From Synechococcus sp. PROS-7-1 (GTDB lineage: Bacteria > Cyanobacteriota > Cyanobacteriia > PCC-6307 > Cyanobiaceae), in the NCBI RefSeq assembly GCF_014279795.1, contig NZ_CP047945.1:62001-126000 (forward strand): a stretch of 64,000 nucleotides of DNA, given 5' to 3'. This document shows positions 1 through 9,348 of the stretch, piece by piece. Made by a program: the position numbers and the translations under genes. The notes under the pieces were generated by a model. That model saw only the letters and a list, made by a program, of their open reading frames with translations. It searched no databases and was not told the DNA's origin. Every line of letters starts with the position of its first letter. Position 1 is the first letter of the stretch.

Positions 1-64
1 GGTGCGGGCGTCGATCACGCGGCGACTGGCGGGCTGTGCTTGAACTGCAATCTATGGGCGCCGA

Positions 65-1510
65 TCAGGATTCGGCGCTTTCACTGTCGGCTTTGGCCGT
101 TTTGGCTTTGCTGGTTTTGGCCGTCTTGGCTTTGCTGGCACCCTTCTTGGCTGCTGCTGGCTTGCTGGCCTTGGCGGTGTCTGATTCGGCGTCCGGAGCC
201 TTTTCGGTCACCGTGCTGTTCTCCTCCAGCCAGCCCAGGAGTTTCTCCTGCAGCAGATCGTCGAGCACGGCCTGACGCAGGCGTTCGGGGTCGATGTCCC
301 GTTCGCCGGAGAGCTGGCCCTTCACCTCCTTGAGCTTGGCGTTCAGATCGGCGTCATCCACGCTGAGTTTCTCGCTTTCCGCCAGGGCGGTGAGAGCCAG
401 GCTGCGGCGCAGGCGCTCTTCGGCTTCAGGCCGGGATGACTCCATCAGATTGCGTACCAGTTCGGGGGTGAACAGGGACTGCACATCCATGCCCTGCTGG
501 GCGAACTGGCCAGCGGTTTGCTCCACCAGGTTGCGCACCTCCTGCTGAATCAGGCTTTCGGGCAGTTCCACCTCCAGCTGCTCCACCAGGGCCGCGAGCA
601 GGGCATCGTGCCGGTTGCTGCGGGAGCGGCGTTCGGCGTCATCTTTCAGGCGCTGCTCCAGGTCGCTGCGCAGCTCAGCCAGGGTCTCCTGTTCGCTGGC
701 CTGCTTGGCAAAGGCGTCGTCCAGTTCCGGCAGTTCGCGGGTCTTGAGATCCTTGAGCTCGATGGCGAAGCTGGCCTTGCGGCCGCGGGCATCTTCCTTG
801 GGGTAATCCTCGGGGAAGGTGCAGTCCACGGTTTTGCTATCGCCAACGGCCATGCCCACCACGCCTTCCACGAAGCCAGGGATCATGCGGCCGTGCTCGA
901 GATCCACATCCATGGAGTCGGCACTGCCGCCTTCGATCTCGCTGCCGTCATCGCTGTAGGTGCCTTTGAAGCCCACCACGGCGATATCACCCTTTTCAGC
1001 CTTGCGACCTTCCACAGGCACCACCGTGGCCAGCTGCCGGCGGGACTGCTCCAACATTTCATCCACCTTGGCGGCATCGAAAGCAACGCTTTCTGCTTCC
1101 GCTTTCAGCCCCTTGGTGCTCTTGAGCTTTGGTGACGGCGCCACATCGGTTTCCATCGTCACGGTGAGGGCTTCACCGGGCTTGAAGCTGTCCAGCAGCT
1201 CCTCGAAACTTCCGCTCAGTTCCGGTTGGCCAAGGGCCTCGATCGTTTCCTGCGCCAGGGCATCACGCCAGATGCTTTCCACCAGGGATTCCAGGGCTGT
1301 GGCCCGAATGCGCAGGGCTCCGAGCTGCTGCACGAGCACCGTGCGGGGCACCTTCCCCTTGCGGAAACCGGGCAGGTTCACGCTGCGGCTGAGGCGATTG
1401 ATCGCCTCCTCGTAGCTGGCCTGACTGCGTTCCGCTGGAACGGCCACCTCCACGGCCAGGCGGCTGCCGGGGCGGGAGGTGGTGGTGACCTTCAGGCTGG
1501 CGGCACTCAT
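65..1510 (-). CDS. tig: Trigger factor, ribosome-associated chaperone and prolyl isomerase
   Basis: Binds the ribosome near the peptide exit tunnel and shields nascent chains; cytosolic. The 481-residue protein starts at the ATG at 1510. The N-terminal ribosome-binding domain carries the signature GFRKGKVPR (about residues 49-57). An FKBP-type domain follows (about 170-260, with [12 protein letters not shown] and GFVEGVVGM), then a helical C-terminal domain rich in charged residues. The last ~45 residues are a low-complexity Ala/Lys tail of the kind often added to cyanobacterial trigger factors. It is divergent to asd, with the promoter region in the 1511-1674 gap. Bases 1-64 beyond its stop contain nothing I can support. 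Confidence 0.96.
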   Translation of the reverse strand: MSAASLKVTTTSRPGSRLAVEVAVPAERSQASYEEAINRLSRSVNLPGFRKGKVPRTVLVQQLGALRIRATALESLVESIWRDALAQETIEALGQPELSGSFEELLDSFKPGEALTVTMETDVAPSPKLKSTKGLKAEAESVAFDAAKVDEMLEQSRRQLATVVPVEGRKAEKGDIAVVGFKGTYSDDGSEIEGGSADSMDVDLEHGRMIPGFVEGVVGMAVGDSKTVDCTFPEDYPKEDARGRKASFAIELKDLKTRELPELDDAFAKQASEQETLAELRSDLEQRLKDDAERRSRSNRHDALLAALVEQLEVELPESLIQQEVRNLVEQTAGQFAQQGMDVQSLFTPELVRNLMESSRPEAEERLRRSLALTALAESEKLSVDDADLNAKLKEVKGQLSGERDIDPERLRQAVLDDLLQEKLLGWLEENSTVTEKAPDAESDTAKASKPAAAKKGASKAKTAKTSKAKTAKADSESAES

Positions 1511-1674
1511 TGGCGGGTCGGAGGTACAAGCAGCCCAATACCTTAATTAAGTGCCCGACCATGCTCTGCCGCGTAAGCTGGCAGAACGATCAGCAACAGC
1601 TGCAAGTCCGCTCAGGCGGTGCTGAATCACCCAGCGCAGAACCGCTGGTTTTATTTGTTTCGATACGCGTCCGC

Positions 1675-2703
1675 TTGTCCACTGCCGCCTCACTGCCGAA
1701 TCGACCTCTCACGGTGGCCATTCTTGGTGCTAGCGGGGCTGTGGGGCAGGAACTGCTGCAACTCCTGCAGGAGCGCCATTTCCCCGTCAAGGAACTTCGC
1801 CTGTTGGCCTCAGCCCGCTCCGCAGGAAGCCGTTGCACCTGGAACGGCCAAGATCTGACGGTTCTGGAGGTGAGCGAGTCTGCGTTTGCGGGTGTGGATC
1901 TGGTGCTGGCCTCCGCCGGGGGCTCTGTGTCACGGCAGTGGCGCGATGCGATCGTGGCCGCAGGCGCTGTGATGGTGGACAACTCCAGTGCCTTCCGCAT
2001 GGATGACGAGGTCCCCCTGGTGGTGCCTGAAGTGAACCCGGAGGAGGCGTTCAAGCATCGCGGTGTGATCGCCAATCCCAACTGCACCACGATCCTGCTC
2101 ACTCTGGCTTTGGCCCCTTTGGCGGCCCGACGGGCGCTGCGTCGCGTGGTGGTGAGCACGTACCAATCCGCCAGTGGTGCAGGCGCCCAGGCCATGGAAG
2201 AGCTGAAGACGCATTCCCATCAAGTGCTCGCTGGGACGACACCCACTCCTGCGGTGCTTCCCCATTCCCTTGCTTTCAACCTGTTTCTTCACAATTCACC
2301 GCTGCAGTCGAACAGCTACTGCGAGGAAGAGATGAAGATGGTGAACGAGACCCGCAAGATCATGGGATTGCCGGATCTGCGCTTTACGGCCACCTGTGTG
2401 CGCGTGCCTGTGCTTCGGGCCCATTCTGAGGCCGTGAATGTGGAGTTCGATGCCCCTTTCCCTGTTCAGGAAGCCCGAGATCTGCTCGCTGCAGCTCCGG
2501 GGGTGCAGCTGATGGAAGACCCAGCCGCCAACCGTTTCCCGATGCCCACGGATGTGGCCGGCCGCGATCCTGTGATGGTGGGTCGTGTGCGGGAAGACAT
2601 CAGTGAGCCCAAGGCTCTTGAGTTCTGGCTTTGTGGGGATCAGATCCGCAAGGGGGCTGCTCTCAACGCCATCCAGATCGCCGAACTGCTGCTCCCCGCC
2701 TGA
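1675..2703 (+). CDS. asd: Aspartate-semialdehyde dehydrogenase
   Basis: NADPH-dependent reduction of aspartyl phosphate to aspartate semialdehyde, the branch point to lysine, threonine and methionine. The protein opens with the Rossmann motif VAILGASGAVGQELL, has the active-site cysteine in NPNCTT, and shows the family stretch RVPVLRAHSEAVNVEF. The frame is open upstream to 1510, but those residues look non-coding. A TTG at 1675, about 12 codons before the Rossmann strand, gives a normal family length (342 aa); this start is inferred. It is followed six bases later by dapA, the next step of the same pathway, so the two are probably one operon. Confidence 0.93.
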   Translation: MSTAASLPNRPLTVAILGASGAVGQELLQLLQERHFPVKELRLLASARSAGSRCTWNGQDLTVLEVSESAFAGVDLVLASAGGSVSRQWRDAIVAAGAVMVDNSSAFRMDDEVPLVVPEVNPEEAFKHRGVIANPNCTTILLTLALAPLAARRALRRVVVSTYQSASGAGAQAMEELKTHSHQVLAGTTPTPAVLPHSLAFNLFLHNSPLQSNSYCEEEMKMVNETRKIMGLPDLRFTATCVRVPVLRAHSEAVNVEFDAPFPVQEARDLLAAAPGVQLMEDPAANRFPMPTDVAGRDPVMVGRVREDISEPKALEFWLCGDQIRKGAALNAIQIAELLLPA

Positions 2704-2709
2704 ATCGTT

Positions 2710-3618
2710 ATGAGCCCTGCTGCAGAACTCTCTCCCACCCCCTTTGGCCGTTTGCTTACGGCCATGGTCACTCCGTTTGATGCGGACGGCGCTGTGGATC
2801 TCGCCTTGGCCGGCCGCCTGGCCCGTCATCTAGTGGATGAGGGATCCGACGGGTTGGTGGTGTGCGGCACCACCGGTGAATCCCCCACACTCAGCTGGGA
2901 TGAACAGGTCCAGTTGCTGGAAGCCGTGCGTCAAGCCGTCGGCCCCGGGGTGCCGGTGCTTGCCGGCACAGGCAGCAACTGCACGCAGGAAGCGGTGAAG
3001 GCCACCCGCGAGGCCGCCGCGGCCGGTGCCGATGGGGCCCTGGTGGTGGTGCCCTATTACAACAAGCCTCCCCAGGAGGGCCTGGAGGCTCATTTCCGGG
3101 CCATCGCTGAAGCAGCTCCCGAGCTTCCGCTGATGCTTTACAACATTCCCGGCCGAACGGGTTGCTCCATGGACCCGGCCACCGTGGCGCGCTTGATGAA
3201 CTGCAGCAACGTTGTCAGTTTTAAGGCCGCCAGCGGCACCACCGAAGAAGTCACGGCTCTGCGTCTGGCCTGTGGAGCCAAGTTGGCGATCTACAGCGGT
3301 GACGACGGTTTGCTGTTGCCCATGTTGTCGGTGGGTGCCGTGGGAGTGGTGAGTGTGGCCAGTCATCTGGTGGGCCGCCGGATGCGCGCCATGGTGGAGG
3401 CCTACCTGGGTGGTCAGCCCGCTGTGGCACTCGGCCATCACGAACAACTGATCCCTCTGTTCAAGGCTCTGTTCGCCACCACCAATCCCATTCCGGTGAA
3501 AGCCGCGCTCGAGCTGAGCGGCTGGCCGGTGGGTTCTCCCCGTTGTCCTCTTCTTCCCCTCGATCCCGCGATGCGCGCTGCCCTCTCCGACACCCTCGCT
3601 GCCCTGCGTCCGACCTGA
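2710..3618 (+). CDS. dapA: 4-hydroxy-tetrahydrodipicolinate synthase
   Basis: Condenses pyruvate with aspartate semialdehyde in the diaminopimelate/lysine route. The 302-residue TIM barrel shows [10 protein letters not shown] near residues 54-63, the tyrosine of [11 protein letters not shown], and the Schiff-base lysine in VVSFKAASG (about residue 170). Length is normal for the family. It starts at the ATG six bases after the asd stop, consistent with an asd-dapA operon. The next gene, RNase J, lies 68 bp downstream on the same strand and may be co-transcribed, as is common in cyanobacteria and Gram-positives. Confidence 0.97.
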   Translation: MSPAAELSPTPFGRLLTAMVTPFDADGAVDLALAGRLARHLVDEGSDGLVVCGTTGESPTLSWDEQVQLLEAVRQAVGPGVPVLAGTGSNCTQEAVKATREAAAAGADGALVVVPYYNKPPQEGLEAHFRAIAEAAPELPLMLYNIPGRTGCSMDPATVARLMNCSNVVSFKAASGTTEEVTALRLACGAKLAIYSGDDGLLLPMLSVGAVGVVSVASHLVGRRMRAMVEAYLGGQPAVALGHHEQLIPLFKALFATTNPIPVKAALELSGWPVGSPRCPLLPLDPAMRAALSDTLAALRPT

Positions 3619-3686
3619 CGCCACGGCTGCTGACAGCGCTGCGCGCGCCATCTCCATTGATTTCCTCCCTTTTCTGAACTGAATCC

Positions 3687-5738
3687 ATGACCGCCTCCAC
3701 CGCCACTGCCAAGCAACCCTGCCTTCGCGTGATTCCGCTCGGGGGTCTGCATGAGATCGGCAAGAACACCTGCGTGTTCGAGTACGGCGATGACCTGATG
3801 CTGGTGGATGCCGGCCTCGCCTTCCCCAGCGACGGCATGCACGGTGTGAACGTGGTACTGCCGGACACGAGCTTTCTGCGCGAGAACCAGCAACGCATCC
3901 GCGGCATGATCGTCACCCACGGTCACGAAGACCACATCGGTGGCATCGCGCACCACCTCAAGCACTTCAACATCCCGGTGATTTACGGCCCGCGCCTGGC
4001 GCTGTCGATGCTCACCGGAAAAATGGACGAGGCAGGCGTCACCGACCGCACCACCCTGCAGACCGTGGGCCCGCGCGATGTGGTGAAAGTGGGCCAGCAC
4101 TTCTCCGTGGAGTTCATCCGCAACACCCACTCCATGGCCGACAGCTTCTCGCTGGCGATCAGCACCCCGGTGGGCACGATCATCTTCACGGGTGACTTCA
4201 AGTTCGATCACACCCCGGTGGATGGGGAGCACTTCGACCTGGCGCGCCTGGCTCACCACGGAGATCAGGGAGTGCTCTGTTTGTTCAGCGATTCCACCAA
4301 CGCTGAAGTTCCCGGCTTCTGCCCTCCGGAACGCTCCGTGTTCGCCAACCTCGATCGCCACATGGCCGATGCTGAGGGTCGGGTGATCGTGACCACCTTC
4401 GCCAGTTCGATTCACCGGGTGTCGATGATTCTTGAGCTTGCGCTCAAGAACGGCCGCAAGGTGGGTCTGCTGGGCCGCTCGATGCTGAATGTGATCGCCA
4501 AGGCCCGCGAGCTGGGCTACATGCGGGCCCCCGATGAGCTGTTTGTGCCGATCAAGCAGATCAACGATGTGCCCGACCGGGAAACCCTGCTGCTGATGAC
4601 CGGCAGCCAGGGTGAGCCTCTCGCTGCCCTCAGCCGGATTTCCCGCGGCGATCACCCCCAGGTGAAGGTGAAGAGCTCCGACACGATCATTTTCTCGGCT
4701 AGCCCCATTCCTGGAAACACCATCTCGGTGGTGAACACCATCGACCGGCTGATGATGCTGGGCGCCAAGGTGGTGTACGGCAAAGGCGAGGGCATCCACG
4801 TGTCCGGCCACGGCTTCCAGGAAGACCAGAAGCTGATGCTGGCGCTCACCCGTCCGAAGTTCTTCGTACCCGTGCACGGGGAGCACCGCATGCTGGTGCG
4901 TCATGCCCGCACCGGTCATTCCATGGGCGTGCCGGAAGACAACACTTTGATCATCGACAACGGTGATGTGGTGGAACTCACGCCAGATTCCCTGCGCAAG
5001 GGCGATCCGGTGAAGGCCGGCATCGAGCTCCTCGACCAGTCGCGCAATGGCATCGTCGATGCCCGGGTGCTCAAGGAGCGTCAGCAGCTCGCTGAAGACG
5101 GCATCGTCACAATCCTGGCGGCGATCAGCACCGATGGGGCGATGGTGGCCCCCCCTCGGGTGAATCTGCGCGGTGTGGTGACCACCGCCGATGCCCGCAA
5201 GATGTCGCTGTGGACCGAGCGTGAAATCAACTGGGTGCTGGAGAACCGCTGGAAGCAGCTCACCCGCAACACCGGCGGCAAGGCGCCCGAGGTGGACTGG
5301 ATGGGCGTGCAGCGTGAGGTGGAGGTGGGTCTCAGCCGCCGCATGCGCCGTGAACTGCAGGTGGAACCCCTGATTCTCTGCCTGGTGCAGCCGGCTCCTG
5401 GTGGCACGCCGGTCTACAAGGGCCGGGCCGACGCTGAGCCCGACAACCGTCCGGCACCTCGCGGCCGCGGCGGTCGCCACGGTGGCGGTGGCCATGGTGG
5501 TGGTGGCCGCAACGGCGGTGGTGGCGGTGGTGGCCGGTACCGCGATGCAGCCCCCGCCCGGGTGGCCAAGCCCGCCGCTGCCTCCCCAACACCTGCATCC
5601 GCGCCAGCGTCCGCTGCTCCTGCGTCCGCTCCTGCCCCAACGCCAGCGGCGGCTGCAACAGCAGCCCCAACGGCCTCAGCCGTCGATCAGGAGATGCCAG
5701 CGGGCCGCACCCGCCGCCGCCGCTCTGCAGCGGCCTGA
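3687..5738 (+). CDS. rnj: Ribonuclease J with a long low-complexity tail
   Basis: Metallo-beta-lactamase/beta-CASP nuclease with endo- and 5'-exonuclease activity in RNA decay. The zinc motif is THGHEDHIGG near residue 77, with further ligands in NTHSMADS and FTGDFKFD. The beta-CASP and C-terminal parts continue through VPVHGEHRM (about 395). After about residue 570 the protein turns into an Arg/Gly-rich run, then a Pro/Ala-rich run, and ends in a basic TRRRRSAAA-like tail, giving 683 residues against about 550-600 for the core family. The tail looks disordered and could bind RNA or partners. Start is the ATG at 3687. Confidence 0.95.
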   Translation: MTASTATAKQPCLRVIPLGGLHEIGKNTCVFEYGDDLMLVDAGLAFPSDGMHGVNVVLPDTSFLRENQQRIRGMIVTHGHEDHIGGIAHHLKHFNIPVIYGPRLALSMLTGKMDEAGVTDRTTLQTVGPRDVVKVGQHFSVEFIRNTHSMADSFSLAISTPVGTIIFTGDFKFDHTPVDGEHFDLARLAHHGDQGVLCLFSDSTNAEVPGFCPPERSVFANLDRHMADAEGRVIVTTFASSIHRVSMILELALKNGRKVGLLGRSMLNVIAKARELGYMRAPDELFVPIKQINDVPDRETLLLMTGSQGEPLAALSRISRGDHPQVKVKSSDTIIFSASPIPGNTISVVNTIDRLMMLGAKVVYGKGEGIHVSGHGFQEDQKLMLALTRPKFFVPVHGEHRMLVRHARTGHSMGVPEDNTLIIDNGDVVELTPDSLRKGDPVKAGIELLDQSRNGIVDARVLKERQQLAEDGIVTILAAISTDGAMVAPPRVNLRGVVTTADARKMSLWTEREINWVLENRWKQLTRNTGGKAPEVDWMGVQREVEVGLSRRMRRELQVEPLILCLVQPAPGGTPVYKGRADAEPDNRPAPRGRGGRHGGGGHGGGGRNGGGGGGGRYRDAAPARVAKPAAASPTPASAPASAAPASAPAPTPAAAATAAPTASAVDQEMPAGRTRRRRSAAA

Positions 5739-5740
5739 TC

Positions 5741-6451
5741 TCAGAGATCTACGCGCAGGCGTCCGGCCTTCAGCTTCTGCAGCAGACCCTCCGGCACGGG
5801 GGGGCTGCTCTTGGTGTCTGGGAGGTTGGGCATTGGAACGTCGGCAGCTGCGTCAGCGAATGTCTCTTCGGCGATTGGTTCTTCCTCCACGGTCGTCTCT
5901 TTCTGGTCGACCACTTCCTCTGCGCTGACCGCAGTACTCGCTTGAAGCCCCGTTTTTTCTGACAGAGTTTCCACCTCAACCACTGCCTCTGGCTGGGTGA
6001 CCGGTTCTGGAGTCAGGTCGAGCCAGGGTGTGGCCGTGGTCTGCGCCTGCGGGATCGCTGCCTGCGTTGACTCCGACGAAGCGACCAGAAACGGGTCGCT
6101 GATCAACGAGGCCTGAGCCTGCTCCGGCATTGGTGTGGAGTTCTGTTCCGCCAGGCGCTCCAGCCCCTGCTCCGCCAGCTGCCGCAGCGTGTCGGGCGGA
6201 TGGCTGCTGAGCACCAGGCTGTAAAACCTATGGGCTTGATCCGGTTGCTGCAGGCCATAGAGATGGATGTGGCCCGCAAGCAGGGCCACGAAGGCCTGCC
6301 AGGCCAGCGCTGCATCCCGTTCCTCAGCGGATTCCGGCAGGGGCTCCAGCTCGGCCAGCAGGGCATTGGTGATGGTCTGGGCCGCCTCGAAATCACCGGC
6401 TCCGTAGGCCTGCTCGGCCGCCACATAGCGCGTCTGAAAATCGCCGTCCAC
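5741..6451 (-). CDS. Conserved hypothetical protein, helical repeat-like
   Basis: I do not recognise a named family. The frame is open upstream to 6784, but that part overlaps tilS and is Pro/Arg-rich shadow sequence. A GTG at 6451, just after the tilS stop, gives a plausible 236-residue protein. Residues about 5-100 are alpha-helical with a TPR-like feel (YVAAEQAYGAGDFEAAQ; AHRFYSLVLSSHP). The C-terminal half is acidic, Ser/Thr/Glu-rich and probably disordered, ending in a short basic motif (LLQKLKAGRLRVDL). It lies five bases downstream of tilS on the same strand, so it is likely co-transcribed. No catalytic motif is visible. Confidence 0.72.
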   Translation of the reverse strand: MDGDFQTRYVAAEQAYGAGDFEAAQTITNALLAELEPLPESAEERDAALAWQAFVALLAGHIHLYGLQQPDQAHRFYSLVLSSHPPDTLRQLAEQGLERLAEQNSTPMPEQAQASLISDPFLVASSESTQAAIPQAQTTATPWLDLTPEPVTQPEAVVEVETLSEKTGLQASTAVSAEEVVDQKETTVEEEPIAEETFADAAADVPMPNLPDTKSSPPVPEGLLQKLKAGRLRVDL

Positions 6452-6456
6452 GCTGT

Positions 6457-7476
6457 TCAGCCCCTGTGGTCTAGTTGTACCCAGTCCCGGCACCAGTGGA
6501 GGCGATGGCCTCCGGCCAGGTGACGTTCTCCAGGCGGTTGCTGGGGGCCGATGGCGCGGCTGAGCTCTTCCAGCTGGCGGGCGTTTAGGGGCTGGACACC
6601 CTGTTGCTGCAGCCAGCGTTGCAGCAGGGTGCGCCTGGGATCCAGAGCCAGAGCTTGCAAAGCAGGGCGTTGCAGCCCGTTGCCGGGCGTTTGGAGGCTC
6701 TGCAGGCTCAGATCCACTAGGGCGTTTTGGCTGTCGTGCACCTGGGAGATCCGTTCGCTGAGCAGGGCCATGCGCCGGCTGCAACCGGCATGAAGGGACT
6801 CGAGCACGGGCAGCACCTCCTGACGGATGCGGTTGCGTTCGATGCGCGGATCGCTGTTGCTGGGGTCGTGCCAGACCGGCAAATGCAGGTCTTGGCAGAT
6901 CGAGGCAGTTTCATCCCTGGTGAAATCGAGCAGGGGCCTCACCAGCCGGGGGCCCTCGTTGGCATCGGCCTGCAAGGGCCGGCTCTGGCGCAGGCTGCCC
7001 AGGCCCGCCAGATCCGTGCCGCGGCTGAGCTGCATCAGCAGGGTCTCGGCCCGGTCGCTGGCGGTGTGGGCGGTGAGCACCGTGCAGGCGTTGCCTGCTG
7101 CGCCGGCCTGATTCAGCTGCTGGGCGTACCGACTGAGTTCGCTGTAGCGCCAGGTGCGTGCTGCGGCTTCACTGCCGGTGATCGCAGCCGTGCTGCGGCT
7201 CACCCGCAGAGGCAGAGCTTGCTGGTCACACCATTGGGCCAGGGCTTCAGCAACGGCGGCTGAGCCTGGATGCCAGCCGTGGTCGCCATGCCAGAGCCGC
7301 AGGGTCCAGTAGTGGTGCTTTTGCAGATCGCGCAGCAGCCCCAGCAGGGCCATGGAGTCCTGCCCGCCGGACAGCGCCAGCAGCAGGGTGGTGCCCTGGG
7401 GCAGCAGGGTGGGCGTCTGCAGCAGCTGGCGATGCAGCCGGTCGTGCCAGTGCAGCCAGGGCTCGCTGGCGGTCAT
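6457..7476 (-). CDS. tilS: tRNA(Ile)-lysidine synthetase
   Basis: Modifies the wobble cytidine of the CAU-anticodon tRNA-Ile to lysidine using ATP and lysine. The PP-loop motif LALSGGQDSMALL (about residues 34-46) is the ATP-binding signature of the N-type ATP pyrophosphatases. Further family stretches are LRLWHGDHGW, LTAHTASDRAETLLMQLSRG and RPLLDFTRDE. The frame extends 12 residues upstream; the ATG at 7476 fits the family better. Downstream is the helical hypothetical gene; upstream and divergent is the ycf23-like gene. Confidence 0.94.
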   Translation of the reverse strand: MTASEPWLHWHDRLHRQLLQTPTLLPQGTTLLLALSGGQDSMALLGLLRDLQKHHYWTLRLWHGDHGWHPGSAAVAEALAQWCDQQALPLRVSRSTAAITGSEAAARTWRYSELSRYAQQLNQAGAAGNACTVLTAHTASDRAETLLMQLSRGTDLAGLGSLRQSRPLQADANEGPRLVRPLLDFTRDETASICQDLHLPVWHDPSNSDPRIERNRIRQEVLPVLESLHAGCSRRMALLSERISQVHDSQNALVDLSLQSLQTPGNGLQRPALQALALDPRRTLLQRWLQQQGVQPLNARQLEELSRAIGPQQPPGERHLAGGHRLHWCRDWVQLDHRG

Positions 7477-7551
7477 CGGGCTGGAGGAGTGGCCCTCTGA
7501 TCCTGCCCGCACACGCGGTGGGAGAATGCTCGAATCTGATCATTCAGCTGG

Positions 7552-8328
7552 ATGACTCGCCTTTCACTGCTGCCTGCCGCTCTTCGCCGCAGCCTGGACC
7601 AGCGGTCCACGCTCAAGGTGATCGCTGGCCTGATGAACTTCGATGCGGCCTCGGTGGCACGCGTGTCCCGCGCCGCGGGGCTGGGCGGGGCCGATCTGAT
7701 TGATGTGGCCTGTGACCCTGAGCTGGTGGCGCTGGCGCTGGAAGTCTCCGGTGGTGTGCCGGTGTGCGTGTCGTCGGTGGAGCCCGAGCAGTTCCCGGCA
7801 GCCGTGGCTGCCGGCGCGGCGATGGTGGAGATCGGCAATTACGACGCCTTCTATCCCCAGGGCCGGATTTTCGGTGCCGAGGAGGTGCTGGAGCTCACCC
7901 GCCGCACCCGCGCCCTGCTTCCCGAGGTGGTGATGAGCGTGACGGTGCCCCACACCCTGCCGATGGACCAGCAGGAGCTGCTGGCGGTGGACCTGGTGGC
8001 CGCTGGCGCTGATCTGATCCAAACCGAAGGCGGCACCAGCGCCAAGCCCTTCAGTGCCGGCAGCCTCGGCCTGATCGAAAAGGCCGCCCCCACCCTGGCC
8101 GCTGCCCACAGCATCAGCGCCGCCTTGCAGCAGGCCGGTCTGCATGCGCCGGTGCTCTGCGCCTCCGGTCTGTCGGCCGTCACCCTGCCCATGGCCATCG
8201 CCGCTGGTGCTTCCGGCGTGGGTGTGGGCTCGGCGGTGAATCGGCTCAGTGATGAGCTGGCGATGGTGGCCGTGGTGCGCAGCCTGCGTGAGGCGCTCAG
8301 CGCCAGCACCGTGACCAGCCGCGTGTGA
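7552..8328 (+). CDS. Ycf23/DUF561 family protein (TIM-barrel-like)
   Basis: A 258-residue member of the DUF561/Ycf23 family found in cyanobacteria and algal plastids; biochemical role unknown. It shows a repeated beta-alpha pattern with Gly-rich loops (LKVIAGLMNFDA, GADLIDVACDPELV, GADLIQTEGGTSAKPF, VLCASGLSAVTLPMAIAAGASGVGVGSAVNRL), consistent with a phosphate-binding TIM barrel. Start is the ATG at 7552, divergent from tilS with a 75-bp gap. The family call is from recognisable sequence blocks; function should be left open. Confidence 0.85.
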   Translation: MTRLSLLPAALRRSLDQRSTLKVIAGLMNFDAASVARVSRAAGLGGADLIDVACDPELVALALEVSGGVPVCVSSVEPEQFPAAVAAGAAMVEIGNYDAFYPQGRIFGAEEVLELTRRTRALLPEVVMSVTVPHTLPMDQQELLAVDLVAAGADLIQTEGGTSAKPFSAGSLGLIEKAAPTLAAAHSISAALQQAGLHAPVLCASGLSAVTLPMAIAAGASGVGVGSAVNRLSDELAMVAVVRSLREALSASTVTSRV

Positions 8329-8390
8329 TCCATGCCCTTGGCAGCGCGGGCGAGGGTTTCTAGGTTGAAACTCTGATCAATCCATGTTGT

Positions 8391-8777
8391 ATGGGAACCC
8401 TTGCCTGGCTGCTGCAATGGCCCGTCCGAGCGGTGGTGCTGCTGGTGGTGGCGGCCCTGCCTCTCGGGGTTGAGGTGGCCAATTTCGGCACAGCGTTGTG
8501 GGCCGCCGTGCTGATCGGTTTGCTGGGCACGTTGCTGATCCTGCCCTTGAAACTGCTGTTGGGGCCGGTGTGGCTGGTGACGTCCTTGGGCGGTTTGATC
8601 TTCCCGGTGTCGTTCCTGTTCAACTGGTTGATTGCCACGATCCTGTTTGCCCTGGCGAGTCGGCTGATCGATGGGTTCACGCTTAAGCGCGGGTTCTTCA
8701 GTGCCCTGCTCGGCGCTGGGGTGTACAGCCTGATCGGCACTGTGGCGGTGCGTGCTCTGTTGGGGCCTGGTGCGTAG
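8391..8777 (+). CDS. Small four-helix membrane protein, Phage_holin_4_2-like family
   Basis: A 128-residue, very hydrophobic protein with about four membrane segments (roughly residues 12-30, 33-55, 60-88 and 98-122). The pattern matches the chromosomal YvlD/Phage_holin_4_2-like family (for example LIDGFTLKRGFFSALLGA after the third segment). Despite the family name, members are widespread chromosomal membrane proteins of unknown role, and there are no phage genes nearby. The start at 8391 is an ATG. Its last codons overlap the GTG start of the following gene, suggesting translational coupling. Confidence 0.75.
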   Translation: MGTLAWLLQWPVRAVVLLVVAALPLGVEVANFGTALWAAVLIGLLGTLLILPLKLLLGPVWLVTSLGGLIFPVSFLFNWLIATILFALASRLIDGFTLKRGFFSALLGAGVYSLIGTVAVRALLGPGA

Positions 8778-9312
8778 GTTTCTGCCTTTGCTGTTCCCTC
8801 TGGGGGTGCTGCTGATCGGCAGTTGGCGGCTGTCGGTGCAATCCGAGCCGCCCGCCCTGCCAACCCAGGCTCAGGCTCAGCAACAGCGTCCGGATTACCG
8901 GCAGAAGCCCAGCGGGCAGTTCCCCAGCTGTGAGCAGGATCCCGGGCTTGATCAACAGCTCCTGAAGGAGGGTGCCCGGCTAGGGATCACGGTGGTGGCC
9001 GGGGAACCGGAGCTTCCCGGAAAGGACGCCACCTATCGGGCCGAACCTGGACGGCTGGGGCGGATCACCCTGCGCCAGCGGCCGATGAGCGCTGCGGTGC
9101 GCTGCATGCTGATCAGCCACGAATTCATCCATGTGCTGCAGCACCTGCAGGGGGATCTCCGGGGGGTGCCTCCTCTGGGTTGGCCGGTGCCGGCGGAGGC
9201 GGTGAAGCGCTTCGGAGCGGTGCAGGAAGCCGAGGCCTATCGCTATCAGAACCGGGCGGGTTACGTGCTGGAGCTGTTGCGTCAGACTCCGCGCCCGCAG
9301 CAATCTTCGTAA
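8770..9312 (+). CDS. Putative exported zinc-metalloprotease-like protein (HEFIH)
   Basis: About 180 residues. A GTG at 8770, overlapping the previous stop, gives a short basic start followed by a hydrophobic segment (FLPLLFPLGVLLIGSW), which is a signal peptide or membrane anchor. The core contains ISHEFIHVLQH, a match to the HExxH zinc-binding motif, with a downstream acidic QEAEAYRYQ that could supply a third ligand. This suggests a small periplasmic metallopeptidase or an inactive relative. The cyanobacterial family has no assigned substrate that I know of. It is followed 36 bp later by uvrB. Confidence 0.7.
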   Translation: MRRFLPLLFPLGVLLIGSWRLSVQSEPPALPTQAQAQQQRPDYRQKPSGQFPSCEQDPGLDQQLLKEGARLGITVVAGEPELPGKDATYRAEPGRLGRITLRQRPMSAAVRCMLISHEFIHVLQHLQGDLRGVPPLGWPVPAEAVKRFGAVQEAEAYRYQNRAGYVLELLRQTPRPQQSS

Positions 9313-9348
9313 GGTAGTTGGCCATTCCGGGCGACACGCGCAAGGACC

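Noticed and set aside
3438-5495. A long open frame (685 codons) antisense to RNase J
   Set aside because: His/Ala/Gly-rich shadow of a GC-rich gene; RNase J on the other strand has clear motifs throughout.
8391-8777. Holin-like gene as a sign of prophage
   Set aside because: The family is common in chromosomes, and no phage structural, lysis or integrase genes are near.
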